Below, piece by piece: positions 55,157 to 64,000 of a DNA stretch of 64,000 nucleotides. Each line of letters opens with the position of its first letter. The first letter of the stretch is position 1. This stretch comes from Ruania albidiflava DSM 18029 (GTDB lineage Bacteria > Actinomycetota > Actinomycetes > Actinomycetales > Beutenbergiaceae), in the NCBI RefSeq assembly GCF_000421225.1, contig NZ_ATWL01000013.1, forward strand, positions 49,452 through 113,451, given 5' to 3'. The translations under genes were made by a program, and so were the position numbers. The notes beneath the pieces were generated by a model. The model saw nothing but the letters and a program-made list of their open reading frames with translations, was not told the DNA's origin and did no database searches.

Positions 55157-55504
55157 ATGAAGTACGCGTTGCTGCTCATGGGGCACACCGACGACCCGGC
55201 CTGTGGCGATGAGGGCGGGGCGAACCCGGAGGAGTTCTTCGCCTTCGACCAGGAGATCACCGCAGCCGGTGTGGTCGTCTCGTCCTTCGCGCTCGAGGGG
55301 CCGGAGCACGCGGTGACGGTCGGCGCCGACGAGACCGGGGAACGGGTGGTCTCCTCCGGCCCGTTCGCCGAGGTGCAGGAGTTCGTGGGTGGCGGCTACA
55401 TCATCGAGGTGGCCAACATCGACGAGGCGATCGCCTGGGCGCGGCGCAGCCCCGGCTCCGCTGCCGGTGGGCACGTGGAGATCCGCCCGGTCGCCCCGTA
55501 CTGA
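55157..55504 (+). CDS. YCII-related/DGPF-domain protein
   Basis: 115 aa with a ferredoxin-like YCII fold (MKYALLLMGHTDDPA, SSGPFAEVQEFVGGGYIIEVANIDEAIAWARR). AGGAG precedes the ATG by five bases. Its stop is 3 bases from the start of an ECF42 sigma gene; DGPF proteins almost always accompany ECF42 sigma factors, although no anti-sigma activity has been shown. The pair sits on the opposite strand between dppB and dppC. Confidence 0.92.
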   Translation: MKYALLLMGHTDDPACGDEGGANPEEFFAFDQEITAAGVVVSSFALEGPEHAVTVGADETGERVVSSGPFAEVQEFVGGGYIIEVANIDEAIAWARRSPGSAAGGHVEIRPVAPY

Positions 55505-55507
55505 GCC

Positions 55508-56848
55508 ATGCACCCGGTGCCTGGCAGTGGGGCCGGGGCGGACCATCTCGGCCCCACTGCGGACCCGGCGGCCGCTGCGCGCGCGGCGCTGGCCGCGCTC
55601 GACCAGGACGCGCGCGGTCGGCTGCTGGCCACACTCGCCCGCCGGTTCGGTGACCTGGACCTGGCCGAGGACATGGTGCAGGAGGCCTTTGTCCAGGCGC
55701 TGCACACCTGGCCGCGCACCGGCGTGCCGAAGGTGCCAGAGGCCTGGTTGCACACCACGGCCCGGCGCAAGGCACTGGACGTGGTGCGCCGGCAGGACGT
55801 GCTGGCGCAGAAGCTGGCCCGGCTGCACCTGCAGGAGGAACGCCAGCCTCGCTCTGCTGACCTGGGCGACCCGGCCGACCAGGTCGCCGACCCGGGGCAG
55901 CTCGACCCGTCCGGTGACGACCGGCTCGGGCTGTTCTTCGCCTGCGCGCACCCGGTGCTTCGCGCTGAGGACCGGGTGGCACTGACACTCCGGTTCGTCG
56001 CCGGTCTGCAGACACCGGAGGTGGCGCACGCGCTGCTGGTGTCGGTGAGCACGATGCAGCAGCGCCTGATCCGGGCGAAGAAGCGCATCCGCACCCTGGG
56101 TGTGCCGTTCGAGGTCCCGCGACCAGAGGATCTGGTCGACCGCCTGGCCGGGGTGCAGCGGGTGGTCTACCTGCTCTATGCCGAAGGGTTCGCACGCTCC
56201 ACCGGGACCGCGCACCGGCGCGAGGACCTCACCGGTGAAGCGGTCCGGCTCGCGCGCGTGCTGCACCAGCTCCTGCCGCAGACGGCGGAGGTCACCGGTC
56301 TGCTCGCCCTGCTGCTGCTCACCGAGGCGCGGCAGCCGGCGCGGACCGACGAGCGCGGCCGCCCGGTGCCGCTGCCGGCGCAGGATCGCAGCCTGTGGGA
56401 CCGGGCCCTGATCGAGGAGGGCACCAGGCTGGCCGAGCGGGCGGCCGGTGCGACCGGGGCGGGCACGTTCGCGATCCAGGCAGCCATCGCCGCTGTGCAC
56501 GCTGAGGCCGCGCGCTACGAGGAGACCGACTGGGACCAGATCGCGGTGCTCTACCGGTTGCTGGAGGGTCGCGACCCCTCGCCGGTGGTGCGGCTCGGGC
56601 GGGCCGTGGCCCTAGGCCGGGCACGCGGTGCTGCAGTGGGGCTGCTGTTCCTCGACCAGCTGGCCGACGACCCGGCGCTGGCCCGGTTCCGCCCGTTCCA
56701 CACTGCCCGGGCCGTGACCCTGGAACAGCTCGACCGGCACGAGGCTGCCGCAGCGGCCTACCGACGGGCACTGGAACTTCCCGGCAACCAGGCCGAGGAC
56801 GAGTTCCTCACCGCGACCCTCGCCGGCCTGGACCACGGCGCCGACTGA
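55508..56848 (+). CDS. ECF42-type RNA polymerase sigma factor
   Basis: 446 aa. Sigma region 2 (DLAEDMVQEAFVQALHTWPRTGVPKVPEAWLHTTARRKALDVVRR) and region 4 (LRFVAGLQTPEVAHALLVSVSTMQQRLIRAKKRI) are followed by about 220 residues of TPR-like helices (RREDLTGEAVRLARVLHQLLPQ, ending YRRALELPGNQAEDEFL). That long C-terminal part is the ECF42 hallmark and takes the place of an anti-sigma factor. It ends 2 bases from the dppB stop. Target genes unknown. Confidence 0.92.
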   Translation: MHPVPGSGAGADHLGPTADPAAAARAALAALDQDARGRLLATLARRFGDLDLAEDMVQEAFVQALHTWPRTGVPKVPEAWLHTTARRKALDVVRRQDVLAQKLARLHLQEERQPRSADLGDPADQVADPGQLDPSGDDRLGLFFACAHPVLRAEDRVALTLRFVAGLQTPEVAHALLVSVSTMQQRLIRAKKRIRTLGVPFEVPRPEDLVDRLAGVQRVVYLLYAEGFARSTGTAHRREDLTGEAVRLARVLHQLLPQTAEVTGLLALLLLTEARQPARTDERGRPVPLPAQDRSLWDRALIEEGTRLAERAAGATGAGTFAIQAAIAAVHAEAARYEETDWDQIAVLYRLLEGRDPSPVVRLGRAVALGRARGAAVGLLFLDQLADDPALARFRPFHTARAVTLEQLDRHEAAAAAYRRALELPGNQAEDEFLTATLAGLDHGAD

Positions 56849-56850
56849 GG

Positions 56851-57888
56851 TCAGCCGTGTGCCCGCTCGCGCAACCGCGGGTCGAGCAGCGGGTACACCA
56901 GGTCCACCACGAGGTTGATCACCACGAACACCAGCGCCGCCAGCAGCACCACCGCCTGCAGCACCGGGGTGTCCTGGTTGGAGACCGCCTGCTCGGTGAT
57001 CCGCCCGACCCCGGTCCGCCCGAACACGGTCTCGGTGACCACCGCCCCGCCGATCAGCTCACCGAACAGGATCCCGGCCATCGTCAGGGCCGGCAGCATC
57101 GCGTTCCGCAGGACGTTCCGCCACAGCACCCAGGACCAGGAGGCGCCCTTGGCACGCACTACTGCCACGAACGGGGAGGTGCTCACCTCGTCGATGCTGC
57201 GCACCAAGATCTGCGCCAACGGCGCCGAGATCGGTACGGCGATGGTCAGCACCGGCAGGACCAGGCCTTCCACCGGCCCCGGGTTGATCACCGCCACCCA
57301 GCCGAGCTGGAAGGAGAACACCTGGATGAGCATGATGCCCAACCAGAACACCGGCACCGCCACGAACAACGACGGCACCGCGCGCAGCAGGTCCCCGATC
57401 CAGGCGAGCCGGCGGTAGGTGGAGGCCAGGGCGATCCCGAAGGCGACCAGCACTGCGGTGGCGAAGCTGACCAGGGCGAGCACCGCCGTCTGCGGCAGTG
57501 CATCGGCCACGAGCATCCGCACCGGGGTGCCGGACTGCACGGAGTAGCCGAAGTCCCCCACCAGGAAGGCACCGAGCGTGGCGAAGAACTGGATGACCAG
57601 CGGCCGGTCGGCGCCGTAGGCCTCCCGCAGCTCGGCGATCTGCTCCGGGGACAGACCGAGCTCGGGGTTCTCGAACCGGATCAGCAGCGCATCCCCGGGC
57701 ATCGCCTGCAGCAGCAGGAACGCAGCGGTGAACGCCAGCAGCAGCACCCCGACCGCCTGCAGCAGGCGGCGAGCGACCCGCGAGCTGAGCACCCGCCGCA
57801 CCGGCGACCGGGCGCCGTCGACGGCCCGCTGCTGCGGCGCTGGCGGCGGAACGGCCCCGTCGCCGCGCAGCTGGGCGTCAGCGGTCAA
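56851..57888 (-). CDS. ABC transporter permease (DppB-like)
   Basis: About 345 aa with six predicted helices (first near 50-70), LGLSPEQIAELREAYG periplasmic loop and the EAA loop (SPFVAVVRAKGASWSWVLWRNVLRNAMLP). The start is uncertain: TTG 57888 overlaps the binding-protein stop and is preferred; GTG 57801 is an alternative without a good ribosome site. It ends next to an opposite-strand gene. Confidence 0.85.
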   Translation of the reverse strand: MTADAQLRGDGAVPPPAPQQRAVDGARSPVRRVLSSRVARRLLQAVGVLLLAFTAAFLLLQAMPGDALLIRFENPELGLSPEQIAELREAYGADRPLVIQFFATLGAFLVGDFGYSVQSGTPVRMLVADALPQTAVLALVSFATAVLVAFGIALASTYRRLAWIGDLLRAVPSLFVAVPVFWLGIMLIQVFSFQLGWVAVINPGPVEGLVLPVLTIAVPISAPLAQILVRSIDEVSTSPFVAVVRAKGASWSWVLWRNVLRNAMLPALTMAGILFGELIGGAVVTETVFGRTGVGRITEQAVSNQDTPVLQAVVLLAALVFVVINLVVDLVYPLLDPRLRERAHG

Positions 57889-59536
57889 GCCACATCCCGT
57901 AGAACGTGGGCCGGCCGACCGACTCGGCAGCCACCCCGCGGATATCCGGCTGGGCACCGAACACCTGCGGTTCCTCGAACAGCGGGATCACGTAGGCGTT
58001 CTCCGCCAGGTAGGTCTGCACCGCCTGGGACGCAGCGATCCGCGCCTCGTGCTCCGGTTCGGAGGCCACCGCCTCGAGCAGCCCCTCCAGCTCCGGATCG
58101 GTGATCTGGTCGGTCTGCGGGTCGCGGTTCAGCAGCGTGTTGCGGTTCGTGGAGTAGAACTGGCTCTTGATCACGTCCATGTCGGCCCGACCGACCATCG
58201 AGTGGTAGATCTGCACCTGGTCGGCGTCCTGGATGGCCTCGGCGTAGGTGCCGGCGTCCGCCCGCAGGATCTGCAGATCCACCCCGATCTCCCGCAGCTG
58301 CTGGCTGATCTGGGTGACCACCTCGAAGGAGCGCGGCTGGGGCAGCGCCTCGTTCACGGTCAGAGTGAGCACCTGGCCGTCCTTGACCCGGATGCCGTCC
58401 GGGCCGACCTCCCACCCGGCCTCGTCCAGCAGCTGCTCGGCGCGCGTCGGGTCGTAGTCGTAGTGCTCGCTGGTGTCGATGTAGCCGGTGGCCTCGCTGG
58501 ACAGGATCGAGGTGGCCAGCGGGTAGTTGTCGGTGAACAGGGTGTCGACGATCGCCTGCCGGTCGACACCGGCGACCAGCGCCTGCCGCACCCGCAGGTC
58601 GGCGAGGATGTCGTTGCCGATGCGCAGGCTCAGGGAGTTGTTCACGCCACGGGTCTGCGGCGCGAACAGGTCCAGCCCGGCGCCAGTGACGCGTTCCTCG
58701 TCCTGGGCGGGCACCTCCCGGGCGAGGTCCGCCTGGCCGGAGAGCAGTGCGCCCACCCGGACCGACGCCTCCGGCGTCACCTGCACCTGCACCTCGTCCA
58801 CGTACGCCCGGCCCTGGTGGTCTGCCGAGGCGGGTGCCCAGTCGTAGTCCTCCCGGGCGGTCAGGGTGACCGAGGTGCCGATCTCCTCGTCGGTGATCAC
58901 GAACGGGCCCGTGCCGATGACATTGACGGCGTTGCCCGGGCCGAAGTCCTCGAAGGCGCCTTCCAGCGTGCTCGGGGCGAGGATGCCGGAGTTGATCGTG
59001 GCCGTCGCCTGCAGGAAGCCGGGGGCGGGCGCGTCGAAGTGGAACGTCACGTGCGTGTCGTCGACCACCTCGCTGGAGGCGTAGTTGTTCACGGCTTCGG
59101 AGACGATCAGCGCACGGTCCTCGTCGCCCAGCCCGTACAGGTCGAAGTTCTGTGCGACTACCTCGGCGGTCAGCGGGGCGCCGTCGGAGAAGGTGACGTC
59201 GTCACGGATGGTGAAGGTGTACTCCGTGGCGTCCTCGTTGATCTCCCAGTCGGTGGCCAGCCACGGCTCCAGCTCCAGGGTCGCAGGGTTCTGGTGCACG
59301 AGCCGGTCGGTGACGTTGTTCACCAGGCCGCCGTTGGGGTAGAAGCCCGCCTGGGGTGGGTAGAGCGTGTCGAATGTGCCCTTGTCCAGGTAGACCAGGG
59401 TGCCCCCGGTGACCGGTTCACCCGACCCGCCAGAGTCCGCAGCCCCACCGGCGCCACCACAGGCCGCCAGCGCCAGGGCGGCGGCAGTGACGAGCGCGGC
59501 GGCTCGGGCAGCGGTGCGGTGCGCAGTGGTCCTCAT
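57878..59536 (-). CDS. ABC transporter substrate-binding protein, KPN_01854 type (SBP family 5)
   Basis: 552-aa lipoprotein with lipobox LAAC. It shows GTLVYLDKGTFDTLYPPQAGFYPNGGLVNNVTDRLV, the hallmark FTIRDDVTFSDGAPLTAEVVAQNFD and a late YLAENAYVIPLFEEP. The PNGGLVNNVTDRL feature is typical of the KPN_01854-type family that neighbours LLM and CMD genes. ATG 59536 with GAAGGAA upstream. First gene of the minus-strand unit. Ligand unknown. Confidence 0.88.
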   Translation of the reverse strand: MRTTAHRTAARAAALVTAAALALAACGGAGGAADSGGSGEPVTGGTLVYLDKGTFDTLYPPQAGFYPNGGLVNNVTDRLVHQNPATLELEPWLATDWEINEDATEYTFTIRDDVTFSDGAPLTAEVVAQNFDLYGLGDEDRALIVSEAVNNYASSEVVDDTHVTFHFDAPAPGFLQATATINSGILAPSTLEGAFEDFGPGNAVNVIGTGPFVITDEEIGTSVTLTAREDYDWAPASADHQGRAYVDEVQVQVTPEASVRVGALLSGQADLAREVPAQDEERVTGAGLDLFAPQTRGVNNSLSLRIGNDILADLRVRQALVAGVDRQAIVDTLFTDNYPLATSILSSEATGYIDTSEHYDYDPTRAEQLLDEAGWEVGPDGIRVKDGQVLTLTVNEALPQPRSFEVVTQISQQLREIGVDLQILRADAGTYAEAIQDADQVQIYHSMVGRADMDVIKSQFYSTNRNTLLNRDPQTDQITDPELEGLLEAVASEPEHEARIAASQAVQTYLAENAYVIPLFEEPQVFGAQPDIRGVAAESVGRPTFYGMWLDR

Positions 59537-59705
59537 CGGGTTTCCTTCAGGTCGATCCGCTGGCTCACCTGGTGGCAGGTGACCAGCGGGACAGCGCCGG
59601 GACGGCGACGCCAGACGGCTGTCGGACGTGCTGACCAGCGTCCGCGCACTGGCCCGAACGCTCAACGAGCGGATGTTGTGTCTCAGATAGTGAGCAGCTG
59701 GTGGA

Positions 59706-61178
59706 TCAGGCCGGCTGGGTGCCGCCTTCCTCGGCCTCCGCAGCGGTCAGCGGCAGCGCCACCTTCTCCAGGCTGGTGCGTTCCGCGTTCACCGCGAAGA
59801 AGAGGGCCACCACACCACCGAGGGCCATCACGCCGGCACCGACGAAGAAGGCGATCGACATCATCCCGCGGTCACCGGTGGCGACCAGGTTCCCGAACAG
59901 CGTCGGCCCGGCGATCCCGCCCACCGCAGTGCCGATGGCGTAGAAGAATGCGATCGCCAGCGCACGGGTCTCCATCGGGAAGATCTCGCTGACGGTCAGG
60001 TAGGCCGAGCTGGCGCCGGCGGAGGCGAAGAAGAAGGTCGCCACCAGCACCAGCATGAACAGCCACACGCTCGTCGACCCGGAGAGCAGCACCAGGGCGA
60101 GCACCACGGCGAGCGCCCCGGAGCAGAGGTAGGTGCCGGAGATCATCGTGCGACGACCCACAGAGTCGAACAGGTGCCCCAGCAGCACCGGGCCGAGGAA
60201 GTTCGAGAACGCCCAGACGGCGATGAAGTACGGCGCCGCACCGGAGGCCACGTCGTAGAACGTGGACAGCAGCGTGGCCAGGTCGAAGGTCACCCCGTTG
60301 TACAGGAACGCCTGTCCGACGAACAGCGCCAGGCCGAGCACGGACCGCCTGGGGTACAGCCTGAAGCCGACCTTCGCGATCTCCCGGAACGGGATGGAGG
60401 TCCGCTGCCGCACCGTCAGGGAGTCATCCGGCTCCTCCAGCTCCTGGCCGTGCTGGTCCTGCACCGACTCCTCGATCTCGGCAACGATCCGCTCGGCCTC
60501 GTCCTCGTGCCCGTGGATGAACAGCCACCGCGGGCTCTCCGGCACGTGCCGCCGCACGAAGAAGACCAGCAGGCCGAGCACGGCACCGATGGCGAAGGCG
60601 ATCCGCCAACCGAGGTCCGCAGCGAACAGGTCGGTGTTCAGCAGCACCACGGCTCCCAGAGCGCCGAGTGCAGCGCCGAGCCAGTACGTGCCGTTGATGA
60701 CCAGGTCTACCCGGCCGCGCACCCGTGCCGGGATGAGCTCGTCGATCGCGGAGTTGATCGCCGCGTACTCACCACCGATACCGGCTCCGGTGAAGAACCG
60801 GGCGAGGAAGAAGTACCAGGGTGCGAACGAGAACGCCGTCGCCACCGTGGCGACCAGGTACAGACCCAGGGTGATGATGAACAGCTTCTTCCGGCCGAGC
60901 CGGTCGGTGAGCTGGCCGAAGAAGAGCGCCCCCAGGCAGGCACCGACGATGTAGATGGCGCCGGCCAGACCGATCTCTGCCGGGCCGATGTCCAGACCGG
61001 ACCCGTCCTCGGTCAGCCGGGCGGCGACGCTGCCAACCATGGTGACCTCAAGACCGTCGAGGATCCAGACACCGCCGAGGCCGATCACCACGCGCCAGTG
61101 GAACTTCGACCACGGCAGGTTGTCCAACCGGCCCGGGATCTTCGTGGTGATCGTCCCGAGCTCGACTTCTTTGCTCAG
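59706..61178 (-). CDS. MFS transporter, sugar/metabolite:H+ symporter type
   Basis: About 490 aa with 12 predicted helices. It has the loop motif GQLTDRLGRKKLF, PESPRWLFIHGHEDEAE and a central cytosolic loop of about 60 residues. The reading frame extends past the first conventional start (TTG 61127) to a CTG at 61176-61178 with GGGAGGAG 8 bases upstream; the extra residues (SKEVELGTITTKIPGR) resemble the N-terminus of homologues. No ATG or GTG is available in frame. Substrate unknown. Confidence 0.82.
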   Translation of the reverse strand: MSKEVELGTITTKIPGRLDNLPWSKFHWRVVIGLGGVWILDGLEVTMVGSVAARLTEDGSGLDIGPAEIGLAGAIYIVGACLGALFFGQLTDRLGRKKLFIITLGLYLVATVATAFSFAPWYFFLARFFTGAGIGGEYAAINSAIDELIPARVRGRVDLVINGTYWLGAALGALGAVVLLNTDLFAADLGWRIAFAIGAVLGLLVFFVRRHVPESPRWLFIHGHEDEAERIVAEIEESVQDQHGQELEEPDDSLTVRQRTSIPFREIAKVGFRLYPRRSVLGLALFVGQAFLYNGVTFDLATLLSTFYDVASGAAPYFIAVWAFSNFLGPVLLGHLFDSVGRRTMISGTYLCSGALAVVLALVLLSGSTSVWLFMLVLVATFFFASAGASSAYLTVSEIFPMETRALAIAFFYAIGTAVGGIAGPTLFGNLVATGDRGMMSIAFFVGAGVMALGGVVALFFAVNAERTSLEKVALPLTAAEAEEGGTQPA

Positions 61179-61217
61179 CGTGACCTCTCCTCCCGGCGCA
61201 CGGTCACGTCAGGCCGT

Positions 61218-61526
61218 TCAGCGCCGACGCATCTTCCGCCACAGCCGCAGCGGGAACAGCCCGACCAACGGCGCCCGGCGACCGAGGTCGTCGGTGTCGC
61301 GCCGGTTGAACGCTGCCGCACACCGGGCGGCCTCAGCTTCGCTCCGATAGGTCTTGCTGCCGCCTGCGTGGCAGTCGCGGGTGCACTGCCACCTCAGCGT
61401 GGCGCCCTCGGTGCTGAAGGCGTAGTCATGTCCGAGCACTCGGCAGCGCAGGCTGGGCCGCTCCCCCGCAGCACTGCCCGTGCTCACGCCGGGTCGGGTG
61501 CCGTCTGTCGGTCGCTGGTCTGCCAT
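61218..61526 (-). CDS. Small Cys-rich conserved protein
   Basis: 102 aa. RCRVLGHDY, WQCTRDC and the end LGRRAPLVGLFPLRLWRKMRRR form a pattern repeated in actinobacterial hypotheticals. Cys residues suggest a small metal-binding domain. ATG 61526 with GGGAG upstream. No known function. Confidence 0.75.
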   Translation of the reverse strand: MADQRPTDGTRPGVSTGSAAGERPSLRCRVLGHDYAFSTEGATLRWQCTRDCHAGGSKTYRSEAEAARCAAAFNRRDTDDLGRRAPLVGLFPLRLWRKMRRR

Positions 61527-61744
61527 GCCTCCGTGCTCCCCGTCGGGGCCTCCATGCCACCACCGATCCGCACCTGCCGCATCTGCGACAGGTGCACGCG
61601 CCGCTCGGTGGGCGAGATGGCTCCTGCGAGCGCCGAAGTCACGGCCAGAAGGGGAGGGCGGCACGTCCAACCTTCACTTGAGAGGAACCAGAACTGGCAT
61701 ACCGTGGGCTCGTGCGGAGGCAGACGCGAGCGGATGGAGAGCCA

Positions 61745-62437
61745 GTGGACGAGCCGACCCTAGAAGTCCGAGCCCACGATGCTCTCGTGTCTTGGTTGAC
61801 GCAGGAGCATCCTCAGCCTGGGCAGGCCGTGCCAATCCGGGAGTTCGCCCGCAAGCTCGGGATGAGCCGGACCCCTGTGCGCAGTGCCGTCGGCCGGCTC
61901 CACGAACGCGGACTCCTCGCTTACGACTCGCTGGCCGGCTTCACTGTGGCCATCCCTTCGCTCAGTTCGCTGTACGAACTGTTCGAGCTACGCTTGATGG
62001 TCGAGTCACACAGCGTGCGTCGGTACGTCGAGCAGGACAGAACACCTGCACTGCACCACTTGGACGAGTCAATTGAGCAGGCTAGTGACCTGGTCGCTGC
62101 TGCCGCGGATCAGGCTGCGCAGCACAATGCTTTCCGCGAGAACGACCGCAAGTTTCACAGGACCTTGGTGGAAATGGCCGCCTTCCCCAGGATGCTCGCA
62201 CTGTATGACGAACTGCTTTTCAGCATCCATGTGACCCAGGCGGGGATGGAGGCCCCGTTGAACCGCGATCGAATGCAGACCCCCGTCGATGAGCACCAGC
62301 AGGTTGTCGACAGGCTGAAGGCAGGCGACGGCATCGCCGCACAGCGGGCGCTGGAGTCTCATATTCTGCGGGTACGCGACCAGACGATCGTGTTCCTCTC
62401 CCGCCCGCGGACCACGAACGATTCTCGCCTTGGCTGA
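61745..62437 (+). CDS. GntR-family transcriptional regulator (FCD type)
   Basis: 230 aa. Winged helix (about 5-70: VPIREFARKLGMSRTPVRSAVGRLHERGLLAY) and an FCD all-helical effector domain (ELFELRLMVESHSVRRYV, ENDRKFHRTLVEMA, EHQQVVDRLKAGDG). GTG 61745 has GGAG six bases upstream; GTG 61712 is an alternative. Usually regulates an adjacent sugar-acid or amino-acid gene. Converges with the SorC gene. Confidence 0.9.
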   Translation: MDEPTLEVRAHDALVSWLTQEHPQPGQAVPIREFARKLGMSRTPVRSAVGRLHERGLLAYDSLAGFTVAIPSLSSLYELFELRLMVESHSVRRYVEQDRTPALHHLDESIEQASDLVAAAADQAAQHNAFRENDRKFHRTLVEMAAFPRMLALYDELLFSIHVTQAGMEAPLNRDRMQTPVDEHQQVVDRLKAGDGIAAQRALESHILRVRDQTIVFLSRPRTTNDSRLG

Positions 62438-62469
62438 ATGTCCGCCGGAGAGTCGGCTGATAGGTGCGC

Positions 62470-63450
62470 TCACTGGTCCACCAGCCGTCGAGCTGTGTAG
62501 CTGTCGGTGATCAGCACGTCGATCCAGCGCCCCAGGGCCGCGGCCCGGATCGCCTCGAACTTGCGCGGACCGCCGGCCACGCCGATCTTGCGCGGGATGG
62601 CGCGTAACATCTCGGCGCTGATGCCCAGCACCCGTTCGTGCAGGTCGGTGGGGACGAGCTGACCGTCAGCGTCGAAGAACTGCAGGCACACGTCGCCGAC
62701 CGCCCCCGCCTGGCGCAACGCGTCCAGGTCGGACTCGGCCAGTGCGTTGCCGGAGGCTGCCAGCAACGGAGAGGGCTGCACCGAGCCGATCCCGAGCAGC
62801 ACGACGCTGAGCGAAGACCAGGCGGCGGCGACGTCGGCGATGTAGGGGTCGGCGAGCAGGGCGTCACGCACCATGGCGGAGGCCACCACTCCCGGCGCGG
62901 GGAAGTACATCGCGGCACCGCCGGTGGCCTGGGAGAGCCGGTCGGCTAGGCGGGTGGCGCGCACCTGCGCCTCCGGGTCGCCCACACCACCGAGCAGTTG
63001 GACCACCACCTCTGCGCTGCGGGTGGCCCGTGGCGCCATCGCCTCCACGACCGCCAGCAGAGAGGCCGACCAGGAGGAGATGCCCACCCGTTCGCTGCCC
63101 AGCAGCGTGGTCTCCAGATAGGCAGCCCCCACTCCCCCGATCGCTGCCAGCACGGCCGCCTCGTCCTCACCGGAGGGGCCGGCGACCACCACGTCGGTCA
63201 GCCCGTACTTCTCTTGCACCGCATCTTCCAGCTCGGAGAAGGTACCCGGCGGTGGGACCACCACCGTGCGTACGATCCCGAGCGTACTTGCGTCCTTCAG
63301 GAATCGGGACACCCGGGACTGGGAGATGTGTAGCCGCCTGGCGATCTCCGGCTGTGACAGGCCCTGCTCGTGGTACATCCGAGCGATCTTAACGAGCAGG
63401 GACACTCGGTCATTGGCTACGTGCCGTGCCCGAGAAGAGCCTTCTGACAT
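62470..63450 (-). CDS. SorC/DeoR-family sugar-binding transcriptional regulator
   Basis: 326 aa. N-terminal helix-turn-helix (VSLLVKIARMYHEQGLSQPEIARRLHISQSRVSRFL), then a large sugar-phosphate-binding domain (GVGAAYLETTLLGSERVGISSWS, VVVQLLGGVGDPEAQVRATRLADRL, LGIGSVQPSPLLAASGN). ATG 63450. It normally regulates a polyol or sugar catabolic operon, but the window continues only into an IS element. Confidence 0.9.
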   Translation of the reverse strand: MSEGSSRARHVANDRVSLLVKIARMYHEQGLSQPEIARRLHISQSRVSRFLKDASTLGIVRTVVVPPPGTFSELEDAVQEKYGLTDVVVAGPSGEDEAAVLAAIGGVGAAYLETTLLGSERVGISSWSASLLAVVEAMAPRATRSAEVVVQLLGGVGDPEAQVRATRLADRLSQATGGAAMYFPAPGVVASAMVRDALLADPYIADVAAAWSSLSVVLLGIGSVQPSPLLAASGNALAESDLDALRQAGAVGDVCLQFFDADGQLVPTDLHERVLGISAEMLRAIPRKIGVAGGPRKFEAIRAAALGRWIDVLITDSYTARRLVDQ

Positions 63451-63756
63451 GGAGCGCACCCTACTGGGAACTTCGTGACCTTTACCGCGAACAGCCGCTC
63501 GCTGCGGTCTTGGCGCCACCCGGCGGTCACGGCCAGCTATGGCCACATCCCATGACGATCACAGTGAAGCCGCACGTACTGCACAATCATCCTGCACGGT
63601 CGAGGCCGGACAGCACCGCGCGCCGGGAGCGGGCCGAAGCCCACCTAGGTGTACCCGGCCAGGAGGTTGGTAGCACTCGGCGGGTCTGGTTGACCTAGGA
63701 GGAGCCTCCGAGTGGGGTGTGGCTGTTCGAAGGCTGCACCACCACAAGGAGGCTCC
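63451..63756. other. Gap between SorC gene and transposase
   Basis: 306 bases without a convincing gene. The last 107 bases before 63757 probably are the left end of the insertion sequence; a TGTACCC at 63650 could be its terminal bases. Nothing else is recognisable. Confidence 0.4.
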
Positions 63757-64000
63757 GTGTCACACCGTAATGCCCGCCTGACCTTCTATGGTCGGCGTCT
63801 GATCGTCGACCGTCACCGGGATGGTTGGAAGCAGGCCCACATCGCTGCCGCGATGGGTGTGTCCCGCAAGTGCGTCAAGACCTGGATCGACCGCTACCAG
63901 GCTGAGGGCGAAGGGGGGTTGCACGAGCGGTCCTCGCGGCCGCACACGATGGCGACCAGGACCAGCTACGAGGTCGAGGAGAAGGTCCTGGCAGCCCGTG
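63650..64000 (+). mobile_element. IS481-family-like insertion sequence, left part
   Basis: The transposase start at 63757 and the preceding 107 bases are included. The left terminus at about 63650 (TGTACCC) is a guess based on the TG start usual for this family. The right end lies outside the window. Confidence 0.5.
63757..64000 (+). CDS. IS481-like transposase, N-terminal part (runs off window)
   Basis: 81 residues visible. HRNARLTFYGRRLIVDRHRDGWKQ followed by AHIAAAMGVSRKCVKTWIDRYQAEGEGGLHERSSRPH is the helix-turn-helix typical of IS481-type DDE transposases. GTG 63757 has GGAGG upstream. The catalytic DDE part is beyond the edge. Confidence 0.88.
   Translation, partial: MSHRNARLTFYGRRLIVDRHRDGWKQAHIAAAMGVSRKCVKTWIDRYQAEGEGGLHERSSRPHTMATRTSYEVEEKVLAAR

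Noticed and set aside
49803..59536. Calling the ECF42-YCII pair a mobile element
   Set aside because: No transposase, direct repeats or inverted ends were seen at 54906-56850.

Overview
The window is high-GC (about 70%) DNA from an actinobacterium. GTG starts, lipoprotein SBPs, DUF5926, an ECF42/YCII pair, PGM with its neighbours and the small serS-linked HAD all fit Micrococcales, perhaps the Ruania/Haloactinobacterium/Beutenbergia side; that placement is an inference. I see no rRNA, tRNA, CRISPR array or prophage. The only mobile DNA is an IS481-like transposase cut by the right edge.

Layout. 1-4.5 kb (minus strand): a sugar-type ABC binding protein with a LacI operator, a LacI repressor, a HAD phosphatase and serS. 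4.7-15.9 kb: housekeeping and accessory genes (lipid kinase, a large membrane protein, a glycosyltransferase, DUF5926, pgm, a metallo-hydrolase, a serine hydrolase, a methyltransferase, small proteins). 16.0-25.4 kb: a divergent, apparently LacI-controlled locus. On minus it carries dppBCDF, a histidine phosphatase, an EEP-fold hydrolase and a peptide-type binding protein; on plus it carries two unrecognised probable beta-sandwich proteins and the LacI gene. 25.5-36.7 kb: mostly plus-strand genes (thioredoxin/DUF255, a frameshifted secreted protein, HesB-like, LLM, MBL, BrkB, patatin, a second lipid kinase, an ADP-ribosylglycohydrolase-like protein). 36.8-45.1 kb: copper ATPase with CsoR-like sites, alanine dehydrogenase, a two-gene pectin operon including a pectate lyase-pectinesterase fusion, and a zinc CDF exporter. 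45.6-49.6 kb: a sigma factor fused to an anti-sigma zinc finger, membrane segments and an Ig-like tail, then aspartase. 49.8-59.5 kb: a KPN_01854/KPN_01858/Avi_7169-type gene set (binding protein, permeases, fused ATPase, LLM flavoenzyme, fused CMD protein) interrupted between its two permease genes by an opposite-strand YCII-ECF42 pair. 59.7-64 kb: an MFS transporter with a possible CTG start, a small protein, GntR and SorC regulators, and the IS end.

Two families of dispersed intergenic palindromes run through the window. One is a 16-bp perfect core inside a ~46-bp element, 3 copies, each just 3' of a gene and one encoding the C-terminus of aspartase. The other is a larger hairpin family with GAACGC/TTCGCGGC boxes, 4 copies. 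They and the divergent LacI locus are the most interesting structures here.
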